The notes below the pieces were generated by a model, which had not been told where the DNA came from, made no database searches, and worked only from the letters and a program-made list of their open reading frames with translations. DNA of 64,000 nt from Theileria orientalis strain Shintoku (Eukaryota; Apicomplexa; Aconoidasida; Piroplasmida; Theileriidae). The DNA lies in contig NC_025260.1 in the NCBI RefSeq assembly GCF_000740895.1, forward strand, positions 1,840,001 through 1,904,000. Direction: 5' to 3'. The translations under genes were made by a program, and so were the position numbers. Positions 1 to 10,301 of this stretch are shown piece after piece (position 1 is the stretch's first letter; every line of letters starts with the position of its first letter).

Positions 1-2048
1 GACTATCATCAACAGTTATTTCAAATACATCAACCTCCCATTTACAAGGAGGTCGTTCCCAAGAGGATTAAAGTTTATGTTAGTTTGAACCTGATAAATG
101 ACCTTCAGATACCACTGTGTGTTGCTGACGGACCTGATTCAAGCAATAATATTCCCGACGCTCTCGGACCTATGCATATACTCAGTGTTCGGAGATAGCG
201 TCTTCGTAAGTTTGCTCACATATGACGCCTTCAGATCAGTCACATAAGTGCGCTTCACCACATGGGAGCGACGCTGGGAGGACTATACTGGTGCCTAATA
301 TCCTACTTCAATCTGACGAATGTCATGTACAATACTCCCCTGTTCTCGTCAGTGCTGACGTATTTACACCTAAGTAAGAACAGTGTAGCATAGGCAGTTA
401 GTCACTTCGTTTTTTGTGCATCGACTTAGTCACCGACAGCGCTCAACAATGTTTAGTAATATATGCACGCTACTACACATACAAGGGTAGGATGTTCCAC
501 ATCATATGGCACACGAGCTACTACACAATATACTCATCAATGAACGTAGCACTAACGAACTTGATAGTGCTATCAATTAAGTCGAGTGAGTGCACAATTA
601 GATAGTTAAAGGAAAACAGCCGTTGGCACTGCCTTGATATGATCAGGGGTATAGAAAACAACACCGGAGATAGCAGATTTTAATATGTAGTGGACAAAGG
701 AGGATTCATAGTACACTACAACGTACTCGCAAGGATAGGTCACATAGTGGGACCACTGTTAAACATACTGGTGACGTTCCTGCCGCCACTGAAGAGGAGT
801 TTTTTCTACTTCAACTCTATCAAGTTTGAGAACCTGGAATACGTATACATACTAATATCAGTCACGTGTATACTAAGGGTGAGTTCAGGTTTATGTCTGC
901 GCCCACGGACGAGTAGTAGTAAATAGGTGTAATGTATAAACGCAGGTATAACTAATGATTCATTTTAGATCTATGTGTCGTATGTACTCAAGAATGAGCC
1001 GAGGCCGACAGCAATGGCGTTGTACTCAAACGACATCATCAAGGAGTCGGGAACGTACTTTCAGAAAGACAGTGCGAACTATTCGCAAGGAAGGTACAAG
1101 TACCTGCCGTGGACGATATTCGTAATGAACACGCTGACGACGTTCGGCTCAGGTACGGAGTGAATTTAAGTGGGAAGCCTCAACACCTTTTAGGTCTCTC
1201 AATTAGTCTGATGAGCATATACATGATCAAGACGTTTAACATCGACTACATGTACCTGTGGATAGGCTCGCTGCTGATACCAGTCATTACAACGCTGCTG
1301 TTATTTGGTAGGTTCAGAGAAAAAGGAGCGGATAAATAACGAATGTTCAGTTTTAAACAGTCAACAGAAAAAATATGGTAAACTGCCAACCATATTTATA
1401 TCGAAGATTATCGCATTGGGGTAAGTTATGTAGAGTATTATGAGCAACATGGTAGCCAGGCAGACGTACACAGTTATGTGTTGGTGGCATGGATGCATGA
1501 GCGTCCTTGCACAAGCACCGTTGCATAGCGTCGTTGCTTAACCGTCGTTGCACAGTGTAGTCTAGTTATATGTTTGTCGAATTAGTTGATTAGTTGATGC
1601 TTTAATGTCTAATATGGTAATCATTTGACTGTACTGAGAAAGTAGCACGCTCGCCATTGATTGACGGTGTAGACTGCTCTTTTATTTTGGATACTCGAGG
1701 GACGTCGTGGTCATAATGATAGTGTACGTACTGAGGTAAGTGAAGGGAAGATAGATAACAGCGCATAGAGCGTCGTTTCAAAACGCACCGGGACCCCTGA
1801 AGACGTCAATACTGCTGCAGTGCAGCAACCTGGAGTCGGCAGGCTACTGGCTCTCCTCAGAGTACCTGACGAGGATCATCATGGCAGTAACGACAGTGGT
1901 GGGAGGCCAGATAGTGCACATGTACGGCTTCCACAGGTGCTTCCTGATGACAGGTGAGAACAGAAATAAATCACGGCCTTCAGCGCTCTTCTACACAATA
2001 TCGCTGCTGATTCTCCTGATCACGATGCTGGTGTTCCCAAACGTGTAA
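1..2048 (+). CDS. Multi-pass membrane transporter, MFS-like, 5' part outside window
   Basis: This gene runs in from the left edge and ends at the TAA at 2046-2048. It is split by many short GT..AG introns, for example one of about 30 nt ending near 110 and another ending just before 969. Joined exons give hydrophobic segments around 120-360, 480-590, 690-880, 1190-1310 and 1690-2045. The last part contains an exon reading NAPGPLKTSILLQCSN (about 1785-1830) and then a segment with GGQIVHMYGF. That pattern resembles the C-terminal half of major-facilitator proteins, where a PLTRS-like motif precedes a helix with GG..VD..GF. The substrate cannot be inferred. Intron boundaries between 1340 and 1690 are uncertain. 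The family is inferred from pattern only; the membrane nature is directly visible. Confidence 0.55.
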
Positions 2049-2376
2049 CATTTTAATGTGTTAAGCATACAAGTACGAGCTAGGTAGATGTGTCGCTAGG
2101 AAGCGTCGATTTGATTCTGGTATGTGGAGGCCGGCGGGCTTCACCTTCCACCCCTGATTTCGCAGTACACATTACTTTAGAAAAAATAGTAGAGAGAATC
2201 TCACCTGTTTCGTATAAAACGCCTACTTTGTAATCGCAAACACGTTTCCACTGCACCTGGTGTGTTTACTCACGTTGTACAACTGTTGTAATGATTCTTG
2301 TTCGGTTTTAGGCAACAGACGTCACCATAGCCCTCACCGACACAAAAAATACAGAAAGCAATAAAACAGACTTAAA
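2049..2376. other. Intergenic spacer between transporter and Tim9
   Basis: No convincing ORF. It holds the 3' flank of the transporter and the presumed promoter and 5' UTR of the Tim9 gene. A short imperfect inverted repeat (GTGGAGG at about 2124, CCTTCCAC at about 2144) could form a hairpin. No known RNA family is recognisable. Confidence 0.5.
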
Positions 2377-2652
2377 ATGTCGCAATCTAGTGGATTAGGG
2401 TCGGATTTGAACCATCTGACTGCCGCCCAAAGGTCAGCCGTTCTCGACAGGCTCAACCAGATCCAGTACCAGGATACAATGGACACCTACAACGGCCTCG
2501 TCGAGCGGTGCTTCAACGAGTGTATAACTGGCTTCAGGTCGAAGGATCTTGACATGAAGGAGTCCCAGTGCGTGGAATCCTGCGTGAAGCTGTTCTTCGA
2601 CTTTTCCCAGAGGGTTTCCACTCGTTTCGGCGAGAAGCAATCGAAAATTTAG
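2377..2652 (+). CDS. TIM9: Small mitochondrial intermembrane-space chaperone Tim9
   Basis: Intronless 91-residue protein. It carries the twin CX3C signature of small Tim proteins: CFNEC near residue 45 and CVESC near residue 65. The second helix ends with a QRVSTRF motif that is characteristic of Tim9 (QRV..RF) rather than Tim8, Tim10 or Tim13. In the family, Tim9 pairs with Tim10 to chaperone hydrophobic carrier proteins across the mitochondrial intermembrane space, and the four cysteines form two disulfides via the Mia40 route. Length matches the family (80-100 residues). The first ATG is used, preceded by an A-rich leader. It converges on the HPR gene on the other strand. Confidence 0.9.
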   Translation: MSQSSGLGSDLNHLTAAQRSAVLDRLNQIQYQDTMDTYNGLVERCFNECITGFRSKDLDMKESQCVESCVKLFFDFSQRVSTRFGEKQSKI

Positions 2653-2739
2653 CCAACGCAGCTCGCGATTCAGCTATGACTCAGTGTAACTAATATATTT
2701 TCGTCTTAATGTAATAAACTCATGATTCTACATTTACAC

Positions 2740-2870
2740 GGATCAATGCCCACCTATAAGTACACGTACATACCATTAGTCACTCGTAGATCAATTTATC
2801 ATTAGTCACTCACTCACACATCAATTTATCATTAGTCACGCGTATATGCCTACACAGTTACGTAGATATG
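2740..2870. repeat. Short tandem repeat between convergent genes
   Basis: About three imperfect copies of a roughly 30-base unit built on ATCAATTTATCATTAGTCAC lie in the 3' spacer between Tim9 (+) and the HPR gene (-). No coding potential is seen. Confidence 0.6.
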
Positions 2871-2939
2871 CAATTAATCGTAGATGTGTGTACAAACATA
2901 GCTAAATACGGTTAACACATTTGTGTTAGCAAAGCTGCG

Positions 2940-5337
2940 CTAGTCCAAGTTAAAGTTGTAGTTTATGTGATTATCTATTGCCTCTGAAAGCTTCCTGTTC
3001 ACGCAATCAGCATCGTCCACCTCTACAAGCCTTCTTACGTGCTCAGGAATGTGCACGTAGATAACATCTGTGTCGTCTTCATCGTCGTCTAAATCATCGC
3101 CCTGTACATTGCCTTCTTCGTCGTGTAAATCATCTTCGTGCAAATCATCTTCGTCAGTTACACGCGGCTTTTCAGTCAGTGGATTTGTCAGCAGCTCCAA
3201 GTATAGTGGCTTCGATGCCGGCACGTCCTCGGTCACTATCCTCCTGATTATTCTTAGGGTGCCTCCCTCCTCACTTCTGTGCTTTTCGACTACTTTCTGG
3301 AAGTCGAGTCTGTTGAACCTATACACTCCATAAGTTCGTGGACTAAGTCGATATGACTTAATTGAGTTGTGAATTAGGGCGAGGTCCTTCTGGTCAAACT
3401 TGAATCCTATTCTAGGGTTTGCCACCTCATTCAGGAGCATTTCCAGACAGGCTGTGTGCCTGAAACCTAGTTGCGTGAACGAGTGCAGGAACCTGGAGAC
3501 CAGCGGCGGCGTCAACTCGCCCATTCGCACCACCAGCTCGTTTGCGATCCTCGTCAGCGCCCGTGTAACCTGGTCGTTCACGTGCAGGAACTTGGCGTAG
3601 GCCTCAACTACCCACAACAGCGAGTGCGTCTTCCCGTTTGCCAGGTAATTGCTCGACTCGTGACTTGTGGGCTCCACTACTTCCAACAAGTTTATATTGA
3701 ACCCTTCACACTCCTCATCTTTCTCATTTACTTGATATTCGTGGCTTTTCTCACTCTCTTCACTTTCCTCGTTGTCCTCACTTTTTTCACATTCGTGGCT
3801 TTTCTTGTTTTTTTCACCTTTTCCCTTTTCTGTACCTACGCTCATCCTATCCTTACTTTCCAATGGCTGGTGTACCCTTTCATCTGCACACTGATCTTCA
3901 AACTTTACTGTCACATAGTCTGGTGTGTTTTTCACTATGTACTCTGACACTGCCGACATCACGCCCTCATTTTTCACGTTCAACAGTGCAAACGACCTCA
4001 GTATCATCGCCATCTCATCGCAACTGTACTTATCCAGGTTAACTTCCACGTGTTTTCCTGAAAAGTAGAAGAGCGGCCCGTGCAGGTGCTTCGCTCTCGC
4101 GTACGAATACAGCATTGATGCTATTGCCCTCGGATACAGCTTTAATGAGTTCCTCCCAATATACTCCGCTATTTTATCATAGGTTTTCGCATCCTGTATA
4201 TACGTTATTGCCATCGTCAATAACTTGTTAGGGAAGTTGCCAATAACATAAACTTAAGCACAGTTTATTACCAGTAATCCAACTACTTGTGTACATGACT
4301 AAGTCACTCACCGATAGTGAAACTCTACTGAATGCCGACAAGGCCAAGCACAGCGAGTGCAGGTCATACTCCTTTATTCTCTTGAGCACGTTCTAAACAT
4401 TCTCATTCTATGCCTTACCAACCTGCGATAAGAACGTAAACAGCGGCGTGCAGCTCTCGTAATGCCTAGATAGTGCGTTCAGTATCAGCGATATCGACTT
4501 CGACGGGAGCGCCTCCCTCGCGCCCTTAACTCTGCTGTACACCTCCGACTCTATCAGTCCCGGCAGGTACTTGTGGTTGCAGAAGCCCAGCCTCGACAGC
4601 GCGTTCACTGACTGCGAGAACAGCTTATTGTCGAACGTGTCCAGCATCTTGCAGAACTGGAACGAGAGCACTGTGAGGAACCTAGCGTCGAACCCTCTCT
4701 GGTTCCTGCAGTGCCCATTCAGCAGCAGCGTGAGGTCGTACGCGCCCACCTGCTCAAGGTTCTTATACATGTACGACTGTATGCTCCGATACAGGTTCCT
4801 GTTGTAGTAGCCCAGGTTCGCGTAAGAGTAGAATATCGAGGCCACTTGGCCCACGGTCATCATGTCCATCCTCAGCGAAATCTCTGGCATTGCGAGTCTG
4901 AATAGGAAGTCGCTTCTGAAGTTCAGTATCGAGTACGCTCTCAGCGCACTTGCTATCTGCGCGCAGTTCAGCATCCTCACGTTCTCGATCAGCCTTCCTG
5001 CCATCAACTCCAGCATACTCCTGTCTCTGTACTTCATGTATCCGTACGAGTGCAGTATTGAGCAGACTCCTCTCAGGTCCAGCTTGTCCATGTACTCCAC
5101 TGTCCTCGCGGTGCACTCTCTCCACAGCTCAACGCTCGTCTGACCTGTCCTTGCCAACTTATATATCCTTCTAACGAGCTCAGCAGAATCTGTTACCTCG
5201 GCCTCTTCCTTGCCGAGGCGCTCATTTATAGGCCTATCTCGGTCACTCCCACCCCCTCTTCTACTTGCTTGAGAGCCGACACTCCTCGTCCTCAATCCCA
5301 TCCAATATAAAAAAGGTCTCCTCATCATATTCCTCAT
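2940..5337 (-). CDS. Heptatricopeptide-repeat-type (HPR) organellar RNA-binding protein
   Basis: Two long minus-strand reading frames (5337-4423 and about 4220-2940) are joined through a small exon (about 4392-4310, NVLKRIKEYDLHSLCLALSA) by a 30-nt intron at 4393-4422 and a second intron of about 90 nt. The first part is helical, with repeated degenerate units such as ALRAYSILNFR, VASIFYSYANLGYY and SVNALSRLGFCN. These are typical of the heptatricopeptide-like repeats found in apicomplexan proteins of mitochondrion and plastid. The N-terminus (MRNMMRRPFLYWMGLRTRS) is basic and hydrophobic, like a mitochondrial presequence. The second part has a Glu/Lys/Ser-rich linker and an acidic tail. No RAP domain is recognisable. 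HPR/RAP proteins are thought to bind fragmented mitochondrial rRNAs; that role is inferred here. An upstream in-frame ATG at 5355 would overlap the neighbouring gene. Confidence 0.75.
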
Positions 5338-5338
5338 A

Positions 5339-6527
5339 CTACTTTGCTGCTTCATTTATTCTGTTAGCTTCCAACACGTCCTCTGAGTACAACGGCAACG
5401 ATTCTGAGCCTCCCCAGTTTAAAAACACTGAGCAAATATGATTTTTGAAGACCTCGTCATTCATGTGAAACTTCTTTACTGACTCGAGTGTGCTAAAATC
5501 CCTTTAAGATTGCTTTAACTTACTCCTCAATGTTCTCAACGATGTGTTGTGTTGACATTGACGTGGTTGCGACCTTGACCGATCTATACATCAATGTACC
5601 AGCATCCATTGTTATACACATATATATTATGTGTGTGCATATTTATATACGTGCATGGCTGTATAAGGTGCATATTTAAATATGTGTATGTTTATATGTT
5701 TGTGTAAATACATACATAAATATCTGTGTATGTCTAAACTCTTACACGCAGGACCCTTGCGAGAGCTTATAATATGTCGCGTTCAGTGCTCTCAGGAGAG
5801 CCTCCTTCAACTTATTCTTTGTAAAGGCCACTCCTATGGGCAATCTGAAAACGGTGGTGAGTCTGCCAACCTACTTTTTCTTTTCTATGAAGTGTGAGCC
5901 CAGCAGTGACGGCAACGACGGCACTACCGACTTATCGCACAGAAACAGGTCAAAGCTGTTGCACAGCGCCTTCCTGTCTTCGTGCGTCTTGAACTTCTTG
6001 CGCAGCTTACTAACTCCGATTACCTAAAATGCGTTATTTAGGACCACGGTACCTTCTTTATCTCCGGCATTTTAAGTCCAAATAACACCTCCTTCCACGT
6101 TTTCTGCGGGTCCTTCACAAACACACACACATCCTTTCCCGCGTATATCGGATGTTTCAGTGTACTGTAAATTATTATTAAAAGTGTGAACTAACATTTG
6201 CAGGGGCTTAACGTGCGCCTCTGGCGGCAATTTCGACAACTTAAACTGTAAAAAAACGTATTTTCTGGATAAGTCCTCTAGCAAGTCGTGTTTTCTGGAA
6301 TCATCTTCGGCTTCTCTGTTTTTGAACGTATTTACTACCTTTTCTAGAAATGTGGAATCCAGCGATATGTTTTTGTTATCCAATGAACTGGCGCCCTGGG
6401 TGTGTTTCGAACCAGTATCCTTATTTTTTAATTTCGACTTGGTGGTCTTCTCATGTTTCTTTGTTTTTTTGATGGACTTGCTGGTAGTGCTTCCCTTGTT
6501 TAATTTATACAGCAAAGAAACTGCCAT
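5339..6527 (-). CDS. Ribosomal L1-domain nucleolar protein (RSL1D1/Utp30-like)
   Basis: Reads leftward from the ATG at 6527 to the TAG at 5341-5339 through about six exons. The N-terminus is very lysine-rich ([19 protein letters not shown]), like a nucleolar signal. After the first intron come [20 protein letters not shown], then [38 protein letters not shown] and [20 protein letters not shown]. These are diagnostic of the L1-like fold in Utp30/RSL1D1 proteins: an HPIY core strand, a KLRKKF basic helix and FD.FLCD. The 3' exons end in [20 protein letters not shown]. Family members act in early 60S/40S pre-ribosome assembly. The stop codon lies one base before the preferred start of the HPR gene. 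Introns near 6180-6213 and 6028-6056 are about 30 nt. Confidence 0.8.
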
Positions 6528-6970
6528 CACAACTATTTTGTGGACAATATATGTATATATTTACTTATATAAAATAATGTACAAAAATGTAATATAATAT
6601 TTGATTATGTACATAAAATTGTACAATGTTGTTCTGGGGGCGAATAAATCTCAGATTTGATGATTCCCGGGTAAACATAATATAGAAATAGTAAAAAACA
6701 TGATTAGAATTGTTAAAATGTTAATATATGTTAATATCGCTGTGTGAAGAATAACGTTTTTGTTAAATCATCAATTAACATGAATATAAATATTTAGAAT
6801 AGATTATAGTCAAAATATGTGTACCTAATGATGTTTATATGATGTAAAATCAATGTGTAAACTTTTAATTTAAAAATCCTCAATTCTTTTACTTTTCTTC
6901 TGATGATGTCGTTTTACAATATGGTGTTACACATTTTCAAATTAGTATTTGAATAATGAGTTTAATGTAA
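6528..6970. promoter_or_regulatory. Divergent A+T-rich promoter region
   Basis: 443 bases between the divergently transcribed L1-domain gene (-) and aspartyl protease gene (+). Very A+T-rich, with no ORF of note. It presumably holds both promoters; no specific motif can be named. Confidence 0.5.
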
Positions 6971-8585
6971 ATGTGTTTGTATATTATTTTAGCAACTTAT
7001 ATTTTCTTTAATAAAATCTATTCTTGTTCGTACGCTAAGGATATTTTCCCTACGAATTCCTATTATGAAATTAAACTTTATAAATCGGATAAACTTTCGG
7101 ACGAAGACTATTTTAAGGTTCTTGATGCGAAAAGATATTCAGAGAATTCAACTAGGTTTTATGATTTAAAGAATGTGTTATCCAGCAGCATTGCTTTGAA
7201 GGCTGATTACACATCTAAGCTCTGGGCCACCTATTACGGCAATATAATAGTCGGTTCCGCCAAAGAGACGAATTCATTCAGGGTACTGTTTGATACTGGG
7301 TCATCTGAATTCTGGGTTCCATATGAACTGTGCGTATCGAGGCAGTGCTTAAGCCGCAAGAGGTACCATAAAACCTACGAGTGGCGAGCCAAACGTGACA
7401 ATAAGGGAAACTATGTTCCTATCGAAATTAAGTACTTATCGGGTGAAATTGATGCAATAGACGGGACGACAAATGTTAATTTGTTAAACGGAATAACTCT
7501 GAAGGATGTAAACGTCGGACTTGCTGTTAGTTCGCATTATTAATGCTTCCCTCTTAGACTAATATCAATATTCCTGCACTGGGTGACACACACTGGGACG
7601 GAATCGTCGGCCTGGGATTTAAGACAAAGGAAATGGAATCCAGGGGTTCAAGGCCTCTTTTAGAGTCAATTATGTGCAATAAATCGCTATATCCCAACTA
7701 TAGAAACCAAGTAGCCTACTACGTATCGAAAAACGGTTCGATTAAGCAGATATAAAAAGTCAAATTTTCAATTTTTAGGAGGAAATATCTCATTTGGTGG
7801 CATCAATCCCAACTATAAAAGATCGCAAAACGACGAATTTGTGTAAGTGTTTAAGTTAGTAACACACCAACTTATTATAGATGGGCTCCCATCGTAAAAG
7901 ACTCAGTTTACTGGAGCCTTAAGTTAAAAGACGTTAAATTTAAGACAACGACAAGACATAAGAGCCCAAATAGCCTGAGTGCAAACAGTGATTTCATATC
8001 CTTAATGAGCAAAATAGATGGTAAGCTTACTTCTCTCTATAAATTACCGCATTAGATGTGAAGGTTATCATGGACACAGGTAACAGGATTCAGTAAAACT
8101 TGATTTTTAGGATCATTTCTAATCTACGCGCCCCAAGTAGGTATTAATTATTAATTATTTGGCAGAGTATGAGTCCGCTTCTGGCCAAACTGCAGGTCAC
8201 ATCCTGTGACGAAGTAATGGATAAACCGGTTTTAGTGTTTATAATCGAAGGAAAATCAGGTTTGCATAGTTAATGAACGATATATCCCATTTGTGCGATT
8301 AGATGTTAACCTGGAGCTGAAGCCTGAGGACTACATCATCATGTATGAGGACTCTAATGGAACGAAACATTGTACACTCGGAATAGTACCAGATAATCAG
8401 CAAGAGGTAAGAAAATAACAGAATAGTATAATCATTAGGAATTGGGATTTAACGCGTGGACATTCGGAGAGGTAACACACAAATACACTCATGAGCGCAA
8501 ATAGTTGTTTTTGAGGGCATATTATACAGTTTATGATTACGAATCCAAACAAGTTGGTTTCGCACCAAGCAAGAAGATAGATTAA
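6971..8585 (+). CDS. Pepsin-like (A1) aspartyl protease with signal peptide
   Basis: The ATG at 6971 opens a protein with a hydrophobic leader (MCLYIILATYIFFNKIYSCS), so it is predicted to enter the secretory pathway. The first catalytic motif is FDTGSSEFWVP (about 7287-7320). The in-frame stop after 7540 is removed by a 32-nt intron (7527-7558), giving VGLA joined to TNINIPALGDTHWDGIVGLG. Further introns fall at 7736-7778, about 7842-7880, 8021-8055, 8089-8109 and others. The second catalytic Asp lies in VIMDTGS (8062-8113), and an intron splits that DTG motif. The C-terminus shows the family hallmarks GFNAWTFGE and YTVYDYESKQVGFAPS. Apicomplexan relatives process secretory-organelle proteins or act in egress, invasion and food vacuoles; which role applies here cannot be told. 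It is noticeably more A+T-rich than its neighbours. Confidence 0.85.
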
Positions 8586-9351
8586 AAACAAAATCAAAAT
8601 GAATAAAAATCAAATTTTAAAAATAATTTAGAAACCAGACGAGTACATACAATATTTAAAATTTATACGACAGCTTATGTGCAATTTCATAAAAAAAATA
8701 TATTATATGCAAATGCAATAACTCATTTACATGAATTTGATCCCATATTTAAATTTGAGTGTAAAAGTAAGTAGGCCAGCCCGGTAGTGATTCTGCACAT
8801 TTACGAAAAGAAAATTGTAAAGAAAATGACCTAGATTTTTATAACCAAAAAGGGAACCAAATTCTTAGCAAAATAAAAGAGGAAAGGGGAATGAACACAG
8901 TTAAAATTGCCTGTGTGCCTTATAGCACCGAAATGCTATGTACAATCTCTGGGGTTATATATGATTAACAAAACAGTAATCAGTTAATCGGATATCATTT
9001 GAAACTTAAAATATTTACCAACAGGTATTATGCGAGCACTCTTTCGATTGTTTACCTCACTAATGTTAAATTTTTAAATCTTTTGTACATTACTTTAATT
9101 CAATTGAAATTAGTGCACATCTAAATTATATTTAAATACTGACTTCTGTTTAACTTTTTTGTTTTATTCCAATATTCCTTTCGTTTGAACAACTATTTAT
9201 AGCATAAGGCATCTATCCTATCAATGTTTGTCATATTTTTATAGTTATACCATGTAATTATTTTTTAGCTACCTATACTCAGTTATTTAAATTAATTTAG
9301 TTTCGAAACACTTTTATAAACTTATTTAATATAGATTAGGTTCATTTTATA
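8586..9351. other. A+T-rich intergenic spacer
   Basis: 766 bases between the aspartyl protease and the E2 gene, both on +. No supported ORF or RNA gene. It holds the protease 3' UTR and the presumed promoter of the E2 gene. Confidence 0.5.
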
Positions 9352-10053
9352 ATGGCTTCCAAAGGATCACATATAAGGAAGCAATGTGATTTTACAAAAC
9401 TGTAAGTTTATACACAAGTAAATAGTAATGCTTAGCTTAATGGCTGGTTATGACCTGGAATTGGTAAATGGTAGTACTCAGGAATTCAATGTCACTTTTC
9501 ACGGACCGAACGGAAGTAGGTTTACACTACACTCATGTTCCTGCAGCTATATACGAGGACGGAGTCTGGCAAGTACATGTGATATTGCCGGACGATTATC
9601 CATTCGCATCTCCTTCAATAGGATTCATGAACAAGATGCTCCACCCTAATGTAGATGAGTCGTCAGGCTCTGTGTGCCTGGATGTCATAAACGAGACATG
9701 GACTCCAATATACAGTAAGTATCACAAATACACATTGTAATCTAGGCCTGGTTAACGTTTTCGACGTATTCCTGCCTCAATTGTTGACATACCCTAACCC
9801 ATCGGATCCCCTCAACAATGAGGCTGCAGCACTCATGATGCTCGATAAAACGTCCTACGAAGAAAAGGTCAGAGGTTAGTTCCGAGTTCAAAATAACAGT
9901 CAAATTATAGAGCACGTAAGAATGTACGCAAGTCGAGAGATGTGGGAGAAAAAGAGAGGATTCCCATCGCAGGAATCCATAACCATAACGAACGAAGGGG
10001 ACCCGAGCGATATAGAAAGCCTAGTGGATGATGCCGATTTGGAGGATTTTTAA
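9352..10053 (+). CDS. Ubiquitin-conjugating enzyme E2, UBE2H/Ubc8 type
   Basis: Five exons with four introns at 9402-9435, 9516-9546, 9715-9745 and 9875-9910 (31-36 nt). Joined, the protein starts [17 protein letters not shown] and continues with [17 protein letters not shown], then [16 protein letters not shown]. The active-site segment follows: [16 protein letters not shown], where the Cys accepts ubiquitin as a thioester. [20 protein letters not shown], the NEAAALMM helix and an acidic tail ([14 protein letters not shown]) complete it. HPN before the catalytic Cys, the FLPQLL..PNPSDPL block and the acidic tail are specific to the UBE2H/Ubc8 group. In yeast and animals this E2 works with the GID/CTLH E3 complex. 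Length is about 185 residues, as expected. Confidence 0.93.
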
Positions 10054-10301
10054 TACATACATCGTATATAATACACATCGTTCCGTTTGACGCTCGTTTC
10101 AACTTGGATTCCTGACATTGCTATCGCACACTCCTGATTGTGTCATTACAACGCAAGCTTTTACGTTTTAACCGGTTTTAATCTGTTAAAATCACATTGT
10201 AATCTGAATGCCATTTTTATATGAGTTAGCGATTCCGTAGTGGTTGGAATCTGTGTACACACCATACATAATTCATTTTATTCATTATACTACATGGACC
10301 G

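Noticed and set aside
2940..4220. Separate gene downstream of the HPR frame
   Set aside because: Short introns and an intermediate exon join the two frames in phase; the second frame lacks its own promoter space or a good start.
6971..7543. Protease gene as a truncated pseudogene (stop after residue 190)
   Set aside because: A 32-nt GT..AG intron removes the stop and restores a full aspartyl protease with both catalytic motifs.
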